The position numbers and the translations under genes are program-made. A stretch of DNA of 64,000 nucleotides from Pedobacter endophyticus (lineage in GTDB: Bacteria; Bacteroidota; Bacteroidia; Sphingobacteriales; Sphingobacteriaceae): the NCBI RefSeq assembly GCF_015679185.1, contig NZ_CP064939.1:2976001-3040000 (forward strand). The letters are read 5' to 3'. This document shows positions 10,553-20,363 of the stretch, one piece after another. The notes beneath the pieces were generated by a model, which worked only from the letters and a program-made list of their open reading frames with translations, was not told where the DNA came from and ran no database searches. Every line of letters starts with the position of its first letter. Position 1 is the first letter of the stretch.

Positions 10553-12298
10553 TTACTCACCTTTAAAAACGCTAAATTCTGAGGGCATAATCCTGTTTTT
10601 TGGTGGAATCGAATTAACAGTGTTCATCACAATTTCGTTGAAAGAAAAATAGCTGTTCAGAACGTCTGCCTTAATATCTTCTATAGTGCTGCCATCGGTT
10701 ATCTTTAATAACCTACGCTTTCTCTGCAAATGCTCGTCGATAAGTGATTCCAACTTTAGTTTTCCTGCTTCAATGTATTCAGTTGCCAAAATCAATCCAT
10801 CAATATGCAATATCACCACATCATTGATGGTGAAACCCTTTATACCGGCATCGGCCATTTCCTGAATAAGGCTTTCCCGCTCCGTATTGAACCAGTCATT
10901 TAAAACGCTTTCGATTCCAGGTACAGTAAGGTTGATGTCATAAACAATTAGTATAGGATAAAATCGCAATGATTGTGGCTTGTAATGCTGATCAAATGGA
11001 TAGGCCTTGGTCAGACTAAACCTGATTCTTGTGACCAGCTGCTTAACTGCTTTTTCTGAGTTGCCGGATTTATAATATTTTTTCTTCAGATCTTCCTGAA
11101 TGTCTTTTACACTAAAGGATTGCTTCGCCTTACCTGTGATAAAGCTATCTTTCACCTCTATCAGAAATACCTTGTTGCCATTACGGACATAATAATCAGG
11201 TTCCGTATTTCCCATTTGCGCCTTCATCTGTTCACCAGAAAGATTTATACAACTTCTTTTTGAATAGGCCTTGTCGAACATTTTGTATACCAGGTACCCT
11301 TCAGAGAAATCGGTTGTAAAGTCCGTTCTGAATTTATCAGCCGAAATGCCAATTTCAGGATGGGTAGCCAAAATAGACTTGCAATCCCAATAAACCGAGC
11401 TATACATCTTTCCGATAATCATTGCCCTGTTGAGCATCACATACTCGTTGTTTCCAACTGAGTAAAGAGGCCTGTTACGCACAGCAAGAAAATCGAACTT
11501 TACAGCATTTTCCTCGCTTTCCGGTATCGTTGCCTGTAGATTGAACAGTTCCAGGAATTTTTGGTTTTCCTCGTCCTGCCCATTAATGCTAACCGCTGGC
11601 GTGAAGCATAATATGCTAAGGGGAAACATTTTTTTTGCATATTCCTTAAAATCTTGTACGCCCTTAGATTCAAGATACAATTGATGGAGTTGCTGATTGT
11701 ATTTTTCAATAAATTCCATGCAGTACATAGCCTTGATCATCTGAACTGCTCCAACAACCTGATCGATCTGACTGAAATCATGATAACTCAGAAGTGTCGC
11801 TGTCGACATCCAGGATGCTCGCTGAAGTCCTGTGAACTCCGCCGGAATTGTACTGGCAATTCCTTCCTGCTTGTACAGAAATTCTTCGTTCAATTTCAGA
11901 TAAGCTATGAAGAAATTCAAATGGGATTCATCAATGTCAATTGCACTATCGTCAGCAACTTCATCAAGTTCCATCGCAGTTATGTTCATACGAAGATTGG
12001 TATATGAGCTGATCAACCGTAATTTCATGCCCATATTAATTTCTGCCCTGTAACCAGCGATAATTTTATGCATCATTTCAGTACCTAGCATTCCTTCCGG
12101 GCCAAACCAGGAGACCACTTGCTCTGACAACTCGTTGATGCGGCGTTGCAACATGGAATTGAGTACCCCGATCATTTTTAATGTAAGCGTTTTTCCGTAG
12201 GGGGCAAGGATTTCCCTCGGAGAGCGTTCATCCCCGTCATTAAATACCCTGGAATATTTTACCAGCAGCGACATGCTTAGATTTGAGTGCGTTGACAT
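10553..12298 (-). CDS. Putative PD-(D/E)XK nuclease, function unknown
   Basis: I do not recognise the family of this 581-residue protein by name. Residues 364-383 hold a PD-(D/E)XK-type active site: EPDYYVRNG with Asp368, then FLIEVKD with Glu381 and Lys383, in the D-x12-E-x-K spacing usual for these nucleases. The N-terminal 350 residues are mostly helical and have no motif I recognise. It is monocistronic, upstream and divergent of the ATPase/HNH pair, and sits at the left rim of the defence island. A role in DNA restriction is inferred from the motif and location only. Confidence 0.75.
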   Translation of the reverse strand: MSTHSNLSMSLLVKYSRVFNDGDERSPREILAPYGKTLTLKMIGVLNSMLQRRINELSEQVVSWFGPEGMLGTEMMHKIIAGYRAEINMGMKLRLISSYTNLRMNITAMELDEVADDSAIDIDESHLNFFIAYLKLNEEFLYKQEGIASTIPAEFTGLQRASWMSTATLLSYHDFSQIDQVVGAVQMIKAMYCMEFIEKYNQQLHQLYLESKGVQDFKEYAKKMFPLSILCFTPAVSINGQDEENQKFLELFNLQATIPESEENAVKFDFLAVRNRPLYSVGNNEYVMLNRAMIIGKMYSSVYWDCKSILATHPEIGISADKFRTDFTTDFSEGYLVYKMFDKAYSKRSCINLSGEQMKAQMGNTEPDYYVRNGNKVFLIEVKDSFITGKAKQSFSVKDIQEDLKKKYYKSGNSEKAVKQLVTRIRFSLTKAYPFDQHYKPQSLRFYPILIVYDINLTVPGIESVLNDWFNTERESLIQEMADAGIKGFTINDVVILHIDGLILATEYIEAGKLKLESLIDEHLQRKRRLLKITDGSTIEDIKADVLNSYFSFNEIVMNTVNSIPPKNRIMPSEFSVFKGE

Positions 12299-12689
12299 AA
12301 TTATATCGAAAGTATATTGAACGTCTAAAATAAAAATGATAACTCAAACTGGCAATCATTACTTCATACTTTGAATAGATTCGTACACATTTTGCCTTGC
12401 TTATTACATTTTTTTTTCGATGCAGTTAGAATTTGTTTTGAAAAAAATCTTGCCATTGCAGATCTACTTCTTTCGTAGCGCGAGTTAATATCGTTGAGAT
12501 GCAGCGACGCCTTGGTCAAAATAACTAATATTAAACCACAATTTGAGGAGAAATTTCGGCTTTCATTATATATATGCATCAACCTGATATTCTTGTATAA
12601 GCGTTAATCCACAAATTTTAAAAATCAAAAATCTCGCTTTTAAAATTGAAATAATTTATAAATTGCCTTAATCTAACTCACTCTCAATT
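12299..12689. other. AT-rich intergenic region
   Basis: This divergent spacer lies between the PD-(D/E)XK gene (leftward) and the small ORF at 12690 (rightward). It is strongly AT-rich. A 72-codon minus-strand ORF inside it (12364-12582) has no recognisable protein features and is not called. Confidence 0.5.
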
Positions 12690-13076
12690 ATGCAGGTAAA
12701 CCGCAACATCATTAATGGAATATTGAAAGAAGCTCATTCCACTGAGGTTGATTACAAATCATCCTCAAATCTTATTCCGTTAAATGAAGGAATAAACAAG
12801 GTGGTGGAGCACATTCATACCGCTTTCGACCAGTCAATTACCAAATACTCCACAGTTGATAAATTGAATACAGGCAATGCTGTTTATAAGAATATCGACC
12901 GTTACCTCAAAACGGATAATCATGATGGGCAGTTTATCCAATTTAGTAAAACAAGTTTAAGTGATCTCGCTCTGCTCATCAAGCGGGAAGAAAAATACAT
13001 AAATAAAAAGGCAGTCTTATATAACTCTAGAAAACTTGTTAGTTTCAAAGGAAAGAAAAATCTTCCCACAGTATAA
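12690..13076 (+). CDS. Small protein, possibly an N-terminal remnant of a nucleoid-associated (NdpA/YejK-like) protein
   Basis: The 128-residue ORF begins MQVNRNIINGILKEAHS and continues through a helix-rich segment (NEGINKVVEHIHTAFD). This general pattern recalls the first 100 residues of YejK/NdpA-type nucleoid-associated proteins, which are normally about 330-350 residues long. If that is right, it is truncated, because the frame closes after a lysine-rich tail (SFKGKKNLPTV) and no continuation was found downstream. It could equally be an intact short protein of unknown function. It precedes the Septu-like pair on the same strand by 243 bp of AT-rich sequence. Confidence 0.4.
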   Translation: MQVNRNIINGILKEAHSTEVDYKSSSNLIPLNEGINKVVEHIHTAFDQSITKYSTVDKLNTGNAVYKNIDRYLKTDNHDGQFIQFSKTSLSDLALLIKREEKYINKKAVLYNSRKLVSFKGKKNLPTV

Positions 13077-13319
13077 CAAGAGAATATTTTCTAAATAGAT
13101 AAAGCTTATCACATAAAATCTGAGGTCATACAAGCAGCTTTGTTAAGTAATAAAATAAATTATAATTTCAATAATTCGTTAAATAGATATTTTTAATACC
13201 GGATGAATTTATCCAGTCCCATTTAGATTTTATATAATTGACGTCATTTGATTGCTGCTCACCATCAGGTAATAATAACAGCGGTAATTGAGGATATATC
13301 ACTTTTAAATAACTATTAG

Positions 13320-15701
13320 ATGTCAGATACTTTACAACCAGAAATAGATAACAATTTTAAATTTTTAGCAATTATACCCCTCGGCGAATGCGATGAGAGA
13401 TATCGAAAGAACCTAAAAACAGACACAATTTACCAATTTTATAATCAGTATCGATTCACTTATCAAAAAACACCAGGTGAAGATAAATCAAAATCAATAA
13501 TCAGGGTAGATGTGAAGGATGATGCGCTTGATAACCTATACCATACCTATACCGCGGATGGGAAACCGTTGCGTATCAATGTTTCCGCAGTGGTGGGTAA
13601 GAATGGGTCTGGTAAAAGTACACTTATTGAACTGCTTTTTGCTGCGGTATATATATTCTCTTCTAATCTCGAAATCCTGACAACTCTGCCGAAGATCGAG
13701 CAGGAGACTGACGACATGAAAATCAAGCTGACATCAAGGATTAGAGAGAACCAAAAGTTGAGCCAAGCTGAGGGCTATGATTTGCAGCTTAAAAAAGCTA
13801 TGCGAATAAAAGGGTACGGAAAGAAGATCCTAGCACTTAAAAAAGCAAATAGGCATCAATCTGAAATCTTGGAAAAAGGCGAAAATGATGCACTTTATTT
13901 TGGACGAAAGCTGATTGAGCTTGAGGACGAAAAAAAAGAATTGCTGGCAATGCAAAGTGGCCTTTGCGTAGAGATTATATATCAAATCAACAATCAAATC
14001 TTTATGCTGGTCATTAATAAAGCCCAGGTGCACCTCTCATTAATTCAATCTAATCTCAAAAAAACAGACCAGGATCTGAACCCGGCAATTTTATCTAATT
14101 TAGACTACAGGCAGAAGCTGGCTGAAGCATTCTTTTACACTATTTCAATTAACTACTCACACTACTCACTCAACTCCCAAATTATGGGTGACTGGATAAA
14201 TGCGCTGTTCCATAAAAATGATGGCTATAAAACACCCTTAGTCATCAATCCCATGAGAACAGATGGCGATTTCAAAATCAATGACGAAATTAGCAGGGCA
14301 AAGTATCGCTTGCTTTGCAATCTGATGGTTCAGCAGTTTGTTTCTAAAGAGGACAACGTTTTTTTAACCGATAAACAGTATGTATCCAAAATCCGTTTCA
14401 CTTTGAATAAAGACAAACTGGGACGTGAGGCGGTAACCCGGAGCGCTAAAAAGACAACTGCTACGCCTGATTTGGATATTATTACCAACAATGTTTTCGC
14501 CAAAATGAGTTTACATAACTTAATTATTTTGAATGAAAATAGTCATCCATTTCAAACAGAAATGGATCGTTATGTAGTCAAAAAAGTTAAAAGAATTGAG
14601 CAGCAATATGATGAGTATAAACGGGTAGGAAAACTGGATAATTTTGGAAATGAGCTCGGTTTCAAGGACGTTACTGAAGACCTATTGAATGAAGGGAGCC
14701 ATGTAGCTTTTAAGTTAAAACAGGTAGTTAATTTTTTTGATCGAAGTCTTGCCGATACCGAAGAAAACAAATTCAGGGTCAGAAACGATTTGGAACATTA
14801 TGATTTTACCTTAGAAGAGCTCGTCAAGTGGACCGGCAATGATGAGCCGGTAAAGATGATTGAATTTCTGCCTCCGGCATTTTTTGATATTGAAATTTTT
14901 TTGACGGACAGTGATGGTGGAAAAGAAAGCAGATTTAGCAGACTTAGCTCAGGAGAGCAACAGCTTATTCATGCATCGCAATCAATGATCTATCACATCA
15001 ATAACATAAATTCCGTGTCTGAGAGTCAGTTCGATCGGGTTAAATATAGGTATATCAATATCATTTATGATGAGATTGAACTCTACTTCCATCCTGAATA
15101 CCAGCGCAGATTTATCTCTAACCTACTGAATTCATTTAAGAGTTTACATTTGGGTCAAAAAAGCCAAATCAGAGCAATCAATTTCCTCTTTTTAACCCAC
15201 TCTCCATTTATAATATCTGATATTCCCTCTAGCAACATCCTATTTTTAGAAAGCAATGCAAGTCCGGCATCTGGTACCCATAAATTTAAAACCTTCGGTG
15301 CGAATATCCATGATCTACTGCAGCTGAGTTTCTTTTTGAATAAGGGTTCCATGGGAGAATACGCGCAACAAAAAATTAATCAGACAATCGATTTTATTAA
15401 TTATCATCGTCTTCAGAAAGAAATAATACTTTTTGGGAAAAAATTAAATAAGCACGAAAAAGCACTAAAGGCAGCAAAGCAAGAACAATTGAGTGAATTA
15501 AAACAACCATTTAATCAAAGTATTGACTATCACAGGGCTCTTATTGATGCTATAGATGAGCCTTTATTAAAATCAAAGCTCCAAGAGATGTTGGGAGAAG
15601 TTGATAAAGAGTACCGCCTAAACGAACTCAATGCAAAGATTGCATCTTTGCAAAAAGAAAAATCTAAACTAAAAAAGAATGCTCGAATTGCCACAACCTA
15701 A
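13320..15701 (+). CDS. Septu-like AAA/ABC-type ATPase (PtuA-like) with long coiled-coil insertion
   Basis: The 793-residue protein is an ABC/RecF-type ATPase. Walker A is at residues 93-101 (GKNGSGKST), an ABC-like signature SRLSSGEQQ lies near residue 540, and Walker B with catalytic Glu is near 580 (IIYDEIELYFHPE). A downstream H-loop-like LFLTHSPFIISD follows. A charged coiled-coil insertion occupies about 120-220 and a second helical tail about 690-790. An ATPase of this kind followed by an HNH nuclease is the layout of Septu (PtuA-PtuB), and the next gene overlaps it by 23 bp. At 793 residues it is longer than a typical PtuA, with about 90 extra N-terminal residues before Walker A. Predicted role: ATP-gated sensor controlling the HNH effector. 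Confidence 0.85.
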   Translation: MSDTLQPEIDNNFKFLAIIPLGECDERYRKNLKTDTIYQFYNQYRFTYQKTPGEDKSKSIIRVDVKDDALDNLYHTYTADGKPLRINVSAVVGKNGSGKSTLIELLFAAVYIFSSNLEILTTLPKIEQETDDMKIKLTSRIRENQKLSQAEGYDLQLKKAMRIKGYGKKILALKKANRHQSEILEKGENDALYFGRKLIELEDEKKELLAMQSGLCVEIIYQINNQIFMLVINKAQVHLSLIQSNLKKTDQDLNPAILSNLDYRQKLAEAFFYTISINYSHYSLNSQIMGDWINALFHKNDGYKTPLVINPMRTDGDFKINDEISRAKYRLLCNLMVQQFVSKEDNVFLTDKQYVSKIRFTLNKDKLGREAVTRSAKKTTATPDLDIITNNVFAKMSLHNLIILNENSHPFQTEMDRYVVKKVKRIEQQYDEYKRVGKLDNFGNELGFKDVTEDLLNEGSHVAFKLKQVVNFFDRSLADTEENKFRVRNDLEHYDFTLEELVKWTGNDEPVKMIEFLPPAFFDIEIFLTDSDGGKESRFSRLSSGEQQLIHASQSMIYHINNINSVSESQFDRVKYRYINIIYDEIELYFHPEYQRRFISNLLNSFKSLHLGQKSQIRAINFLFLTHSPFIISDIPSSNILFLESNASPASGTHKFKTFGANIHDLLQLSFFLNKGSMGEYAQQKINQTIDFINYHRLQKEIILFGKKLNKHEKALKAAKQEQLSELKQPFNQSIDYHRALIDAIDEPLLKSKLQEMLGEVDKEYRLNELNAKIASLQKEKSKLKKNARIATT

Positions 15702-16683
15702 AGCTGAGGTTATTGATGACTATGTCAAGCTAATTGTCAATGAAATAAACGGTTTGTTGAAAAAGTTTCATTCAACAAATCCTTTGCGTAATCTTTTCAC
15801 GCAGGCCAACATTGATGAAATTCTTCGTGCCAAACCGGCAGATATGATGGCAATAAACACCAAAATGATGGGAAAATTGATCCCAGGTTATGACGATAGA
15901 ACATTTGAAAAGCAATTCTACATAAAAGCTCAAAAGAAAAAAAGTAGCGTTGACAAAGACTTTTTGCTTAAAAATAAACACTATGACACTATAAAGGATA
16001 TTTCCGAAGTTCTCAATTATAAGAAGATTGTCTCTGAAAACAAAAAAATATCCTTTTTCCTTGCATCTAAACTCTCACGAAACACCTGCACGTATTGCAA
16101 TCGATTATATACCAATACGGTTACGGCTCTAAAAGCAGATAGACGTTACAAGAGTATAGCTGAGCCTATCATCGTACCAATTGCGAGGGCGCAATTTGAT
16201 CACTGGTTCTCCAAAAACCGTTATCCGTTACTGGCGCTTTCATATTTCAACCTCATCCCCAGCTGTAGTATCTGTAATCAAATCAAAAGTAACAAGAACT
16301 TTCAACTGAAAACTCACTTTCATCCTTATGAGACCCTGCACAATGAATCCTTTAACTTCAACTATCGTCATAAGGATTTGAAGATTGTCAATGTAACAAT
16401 TGATGGGGCAACCAGTAAAATGGCACAGAATTTCAGAGATCTTAATATTCAGGAGGTTTATGATGTGCATTCACCACTTGAACTTCGTGATCTGCTTGAA
16501 TTACGATATAAATATTCTGAAAACTACATCAAAAAATTGCTCGATTCGACATTTCCAGGCCTTCCATTATCTAGAAGTGAAGCCAAGCGGTTAATCTTTG
16601 GAGTGGAGCACGAAATCGATGATTATCATAAGCGTCCATTCAGCAAGTTTAAGAATGATATTTTAAATATATTGGAAAAATAG
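15679..16683 (+). CDS. HNH endonuclease effector of Septu-like pair (PtuB-like)
   Basis: The 334-residue protein has an HNH nuclease core in its middle. A first zinc knuckle CTYC (Cys137, Cys140) leads to the catalytic-type FDHWFSKNRYPLLAL (Asp174-His175), then NLIPSCSICNQIKSN with Asn191, Cys196 and Cys199. This order, with the 'D-H-W/F-x-x-K-x-x-Y-P' signature, matches HNH proteins paired with RecF-like ATPases such as PtuB. The start ATG at 15679 lies inside the ATPase gene, so the two are translationally coupled. The N-terminal 130 residues and the C-terminal 120 residues are unassigned. No RT gene is present, so this is not a retron-type Septu. Confidence 0.85.
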   Translation: MLELPQPKAEVIDDYVKLIVNEINGLLKKFHSTNPLRNLFTQANIDEILRAKPADMMAINTKMMGKLIPGYDDRTFEKQFYIKAQKKKSSVDKDFLLKNKHYDTIKDISEVLNYKKIVSENKKISFFLASKLSRNTCTYCNRLYTNTVTALKADRRYKSIAEPIIVPIARAQFDHWFSKNRYPLLALSYFNLIPSCSICNQIKSNKNFQLKTHFHPYETLHNESFNFNYRHKDLKIVNVTIDGATSKMAQNFRDLNIQEVYDVHSPLELRDLLELRYKYSENYIKKLLDSTFPGLPLSRSEAKRLIFGVEHEIDDYHKRPFSKFKNDILNILEK

Positions 16684-16877
16684 AATGTGTTTTCTCAGGC
16701 TCTAAATGATTGTGCCGGGTTCATAACTTTATACATTCAAAAATGTTTTTTTCAAAACCCAAAATATCAAATTAACATAGTGATCGAAAAGGTCAAACAA
16801 ATGTTTTATATTTTTTGGAGCATGCGCCGAACCACTTCTTTACTGAAAATTTTGAAACATTAAACCAATAACAAACT

Positions 16878-18266
16878 ATGAAAAGAGATTTCTGTATTTT
16901 CTGCAAATCACCATTAGACGGTAGCGATGAGCATATTATACCACAATCTGTCAATGGGAAGTTACACTCCAAGGATCTGATTTGTCATGATTGCAATTCA
17001 AATTTCTTTGGCAGAAAAATAGATCCAGTCATTAAAAAAACACTGGAACCAATCATCAATTTACTTTGCTGGAACAATTCAAGACAGATGGTTTCAGAAG
17101 ATATCAATGGAAGGCAATATCTGACCAAGGACGGGCAATCGAAACCTGTTAAGCCCATCAAAACTGAAGAATTTGTCGATACCAAAAAGGTAATTAGGAT
17201 AAGTGGTGATGTAGAGAATACGATAAAGATGTTCCAAAAAGAGGTGGGAAGACTAAAATCTGAAGGACAGGCACTCGCTGAGTATAGCATTTCCATGCCT
17301 CAAAATACAACTCCGTTTCTTCGTACACCGTTCACAATTGACCTAAGTCCTGAATTGATTCTTTTGATGAATAAGATCGCTTGTGAATTCTATGTGCATT
17401 CTCAACTGGATTATCAGCCTGTAGAAGCACTCTGCAGCCGGGTTCGCCATGCTGACAACGGTTTAGGAAATGTTATCTTCTGTAATCAGAAAAATGAAAT
17501 TAGAGATCATGCTTCTAGCGAGGTGTCGCACTTGATACACCTTCAAAACGATAAGGAAACCAAACAGATTTTTGCATACATCGAAATTTTTAACGTGTTA
17601 TGTTGCGTTGTTATACTGACGAATAATTATCATGGCGATGATATCAGTTTTACCTATCATCAGGATGCTATGACTTCAGAACGTTTTTCAAATCATGTAA
17701 ATTTAAAAATGTCACTTGCCGAAATATTAGCTTATCCTTTTGAAAGCAGTGGATTTGGCTATTTACTTAATTCAATGATGTTTAATTTAAGGGACAGGGA
17801 GTTTAATGAAGTGGTAAAAGACGAGTTTAACAAGATAAAACGTCTGCTAGGCGAGCAGGAACTTACAGTCGAAGAACACGATGAGAAATGGATTCAACAA
17901 ACGACCAAGCTCATTGCAGAATTGACAGTTTTCGATTTTCCATACATTTTAGAAGATCAAGAAGACGAAGAAAATGATGAGTACAACTATGTGCACTCAA
18001 ACTTTAGGGAAGCCATTGTTGACCAATTTACCAATGAACACCATTTTTTGCTTGGAAAACTCATCAAGACTAAACATGCAACTTTTACAGTCAGGGATTT
18101 TTTTCTTCAGCCGATAATTGTCAAAAAGAATAAGCAGCTGATCACTATCTTTGTCGTACTGGAGAATAACCAAACTAAAGATAAAAGTTATGTGAAAGTT
18201 GCAGATTTCATTTCATCAATTAATAAGGCACTTGAACAAATATCTATTAAAAGATCAAATAAATAA
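16878..18266 (+). CDS. HNH-family protein with N-terminal zinc-bound HNH motif
   Basis: The 462-residue protein starts with a compact HNH domain: CIFC (Cys6, Cys9), DEHIIP with His19, and LICHDCNSNFF with Cys36, Cys39 and Asn40. This is the HNH_5-like pattern. The remaining 400 residues are unassigned; an acidic patch near 350-360 (EDQEDEENDEY) is notable. It follows the Septu-like pair by 194 bp of AT-rich DNA and may have its own promoter. It is probably a DNA-cleaving defence effector, but no partner is evident, and whether it acts alone or with the ATPase upstream is unknown. Confidence 0.75.
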   Translation: MKRDFCIFCKSPLDGSDEHIIPQSVNGKLHSKDLICHDCNSNFFGRKIDPVIKKTLEPIINLLCWNNSRQMVSEDINGRQYLTKDGQSKPVKPIKTEEFVDTKKVIRISGDVENTIKMFQKEVGRLKSEGQALAEYSISMPQNTTPFLRTPFTIDLSPELILLMNKIACEFYVHSQLDYQPVEALCSRVRHADNGLGNVIFCNQKNEIRDHASSEVSHLIHLQNDKETKQIFAYIEIFNVLCCVVILTNNYHGDDISFTYHQDAMTSERFSNHVNLKMSLAEILAYPFESSGFGYLLNSMMFNLRDREFNEVVKDEFNKIKRLLGEQELTVEEHDEKWIQQTTKLIAELTVFDFPYILEDQEDEENDEYNYVHSNFREAIVDQFTNEHHFLLGKLIKTKHATFTVRDFFLQPIIVKKNKQLITIFVVLENNQTKDKSYVKVADFISSINKALEQISIKRSNK

Positions 18267-18530
18267 AATTTAAATTTCGTATGAAAATTTATTTAACCGG
18301 ACTGTGATTTGATAATTAAAAAACTGAGAACTGAGTTAAATAATTCGCGATACGCTATTGGAATGAAATAGTACAAAACTTAAAAAGTAGCCTTTTTTGA
18401 AATAACCTCAAGCCTAAAAGGCAATTTTTTGTCACTTGATACTTCAAATAAACTAACAAAGACTCAATATACACTGCAAATTATAAATAAATTATAATCA
18501 CTGTTTTTCTCAAATAGCTTATCCTTCTAA

Positions 18531-19817
18531 ATGATAACACCTGGCCACGTATCTTTCATGGATTCCAAATTTTCGTTGGAGTTTAATAGCATATCAGATA
18601 GTATAGATGAAGCGTATATGGCCATTGGCATGATCAGCGAGAATATGTTTGACTTCGCAATCAGAAAGCTTGAAAATGCTGCTCTAATCCACATAGTTCT
18701 TGGTGTGCATATGCCAACCCACCCAAACGTATTCAAAAAAATAAAGTCACTTTCTGATGAAAAAAAATTGGATGCAGCTGTATATGTTAGGAATTTCTTC
18801 CATCCCAAATTATATCTGTTTAAAATCAGGAAAGAATGGATAGCCTACGTAGGTTCCGGAAATTTTACAAATGGTGGTTGGAGTAAAAATGAGGAACTTT
18901 TCACAAGAATTACCTGCCAGCAAACTTGCACGGAGCTATATGAAAAGTTTTTAAGATGGAAACTCGCCAGTCAACAGATAGATCAAAGATTCATTGATAT
19001 TTACGAAAGAAATTTTAATACTTATGCGGAACTGCAAAAGGATACTGTCAAATTCACTGATGATTTGACCGATAAATTACAGGAAAAATTCAATATCGAT
19101 AATGTTGACTTTACCGAACAATTTTTTTCGAAAAAGCACCATATGGCCTTTCGGCCCGGAATAACTCATATGGATAGCCCGGATGTGCTCGAGGAGCGAA
19201 AGGAAGTTCGCAAGCGATTGTATCTTCTTGACGCGCTAATCTCCTCCAAGATACCACCAGGTTGGAAGATTTATCATCATTATGATATCGATCACATCGT
19301 TTCGCACATATACGCTTCCGGGCATGATGATCTAAACGTTAGATCACTATGGGTTGGGTATGGGCGAAACAAGGCAGCGTTAAAACAATATCATGGTAAT
19401 GACAGTACGCCGCTTAATTTCATGAGGATGCAGGTGATTGTACATTATGATTCGGTTGGCTTTTGGCTAATGCCAGGAAAACTTGGTGCAGGTCAAATTG
19501 ATCGATCAAGTTTTCTTGAAAAAATGGAGAATGAAGAAACTCAAAGGTATTTCTTTAGACATCTCAAAAGCTTAGGAAAAGAGTACTGGATTGAAGTTGC
19601 AGGAGAAAAGCGACCTTGCGAAAGCTTTACCGATCATGATGAACTTGCCAGTTTTATCAAAAGAGATGACTTCAGGAATTATTATTTTATTATCGGGAGG
19701 GATTACCAACTTGGTGCAACGGCGCTACGCTCAGAAAATATTGTTCTATCCTGTATCGCTGACTTTACGAAATATAAACCACTTTATGACCTTATCAAAG
19801 ACTCCACATTTGGTTAG
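18531..19817 (+). CDS. Phospholipase D-like (HKD) nuclease domain protein
   Basis: The 428-residue protein has a single PLD-type active site: FFHPKLYLFK (His91, Lys93) followed by GSGNFTNGG with Ser109 and Asn111, then Glu121. This is the HxK(x)n-GSxNxTxxG signature of PLD nucleases, seen in restriction enzymes such as BfiI and in DNA/RNA-cleaving helicase partners. With one HKD motif it would need to dimerise to form a complete site. The C-terminal 300 residues are unassigned and rich in aromatic residues. It stands alone, with AT-rich sequence on both sides, inside the defence island. Confidence 0.8.
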   Translation: MITPGHVSFMDSKFSLEFNSISDSIDEAYMAIGMISENMFDFAIRKLENAALIHIVLGVHMPTHPNVFKKIKSLSDEKKLDAAVYVRNFFHPKLYLFKIRKEWIAYVGSGNFTNGGWSKNEELFTRITCQQTCTELYEKFLRWKLASQQIDQRFIDIYERNFNTYAELQKDTVKFTDDLTDKLQEKFNIDNVDFTEQFFSKKHHMAFRPGITHMDSPDVLEERKEVRKRLYLLDALISSKIPPGWKIYHHYDIDHIVSHIYASGHDDLNVRSLWVGYGRNKAALKQYHGNDSTPLNFMRMQVIVHYDSVGFWLMPGKLGAGQIDRSSFLEKMENEETQRYFFRHLKSLGKEYWIEVAGEKRPCESFTDHDELASFIKRDDFRNYYFIIGRDYQLGATALRSENIVLSCIADFTKYKPLYDLIKDSTFG

Positions 19818-19943
19818 TCCATAGTAGTGACTAACAATGATTGCCGATTTCGGATAGTCTGGATGTTCACATCAAACATACCTTTCTCCTATAATTGGAG
19901 GCTGACTTGCACATGCGCCACATGATTTGCCTGGTTTTTATGA

Positions 19944-20363
19944 TGGGACATCGACTTTCAAAAAAATAACAGATCAAGCCTGCTGACTGCAACCACGTTT
20001 AAACAATTTCTATTGGCTAAACTGACTGCTGTCAGAGGTGCTATGACTGATGCTGTTCTAGATGACATGTTTTCTTTGTTGAGAATTAATAAAAAAGATG
20101 TACGTTCTTATGTTTTAGCTGCCATTAATGTTAATTCAATAGTCGGATTTTACACAACAGTCGTGTATATGTTTAGGAACTCTATGGTTCATAATAGAGA
20201 AACAGAGTTCCATTTAATGCATGAAACACTTTCACCAGAGATAAAACAATTTATTGAATCATTTTTGATTCCTACAATGGAGGAATTGGTCATTTTATTA
20301 ACTATTGAACGTAATGACATAGTTTGGTATTCTAATGCAAAAATTAACGTTTACCAAGAATAG
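19944..20363 (+). pseudogene. C-terminal remnant of a HEPN-like protein
   Basis: The frame is open from a stop at 19941 to the stop at 20363. It has no ATG near the front; the first plausible start is a TTG at 20013. The segment MFRNSMVHNRETEFHLMHE contains RNSMVH, which fits the R-x4-6-H catalytic motif of HEPN ribonucleases, and it sits in a long helix after VGFYTTVVYM. The lack of a start, of a ribosome binding site and of an N-terminal domain suggests that this is the tail of a larger, lost gene. It is flanked by non-coding, AT-rich DNA on both sides. Confidence 0.45.

Noticed and set aside
10417..10560. 47-codon minus-strand ORF starting with GTG inside the stop of the PD-(D/E)XK gene
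   Set aside because: Coupled in position, but too short and without family resemblance to support a call.
12364..12582. 72-codon minus-strand ORF
   Set aside because: Very AT-rich, no ribosome binding site, no recognised motif, and it lies in a divergent promoter region.
13077..13319. Possible retron RNA upstream of the Septu-like pair
   Set aside because: No reverse transcriptase gene is present and no msr/msd-type fold is evident.
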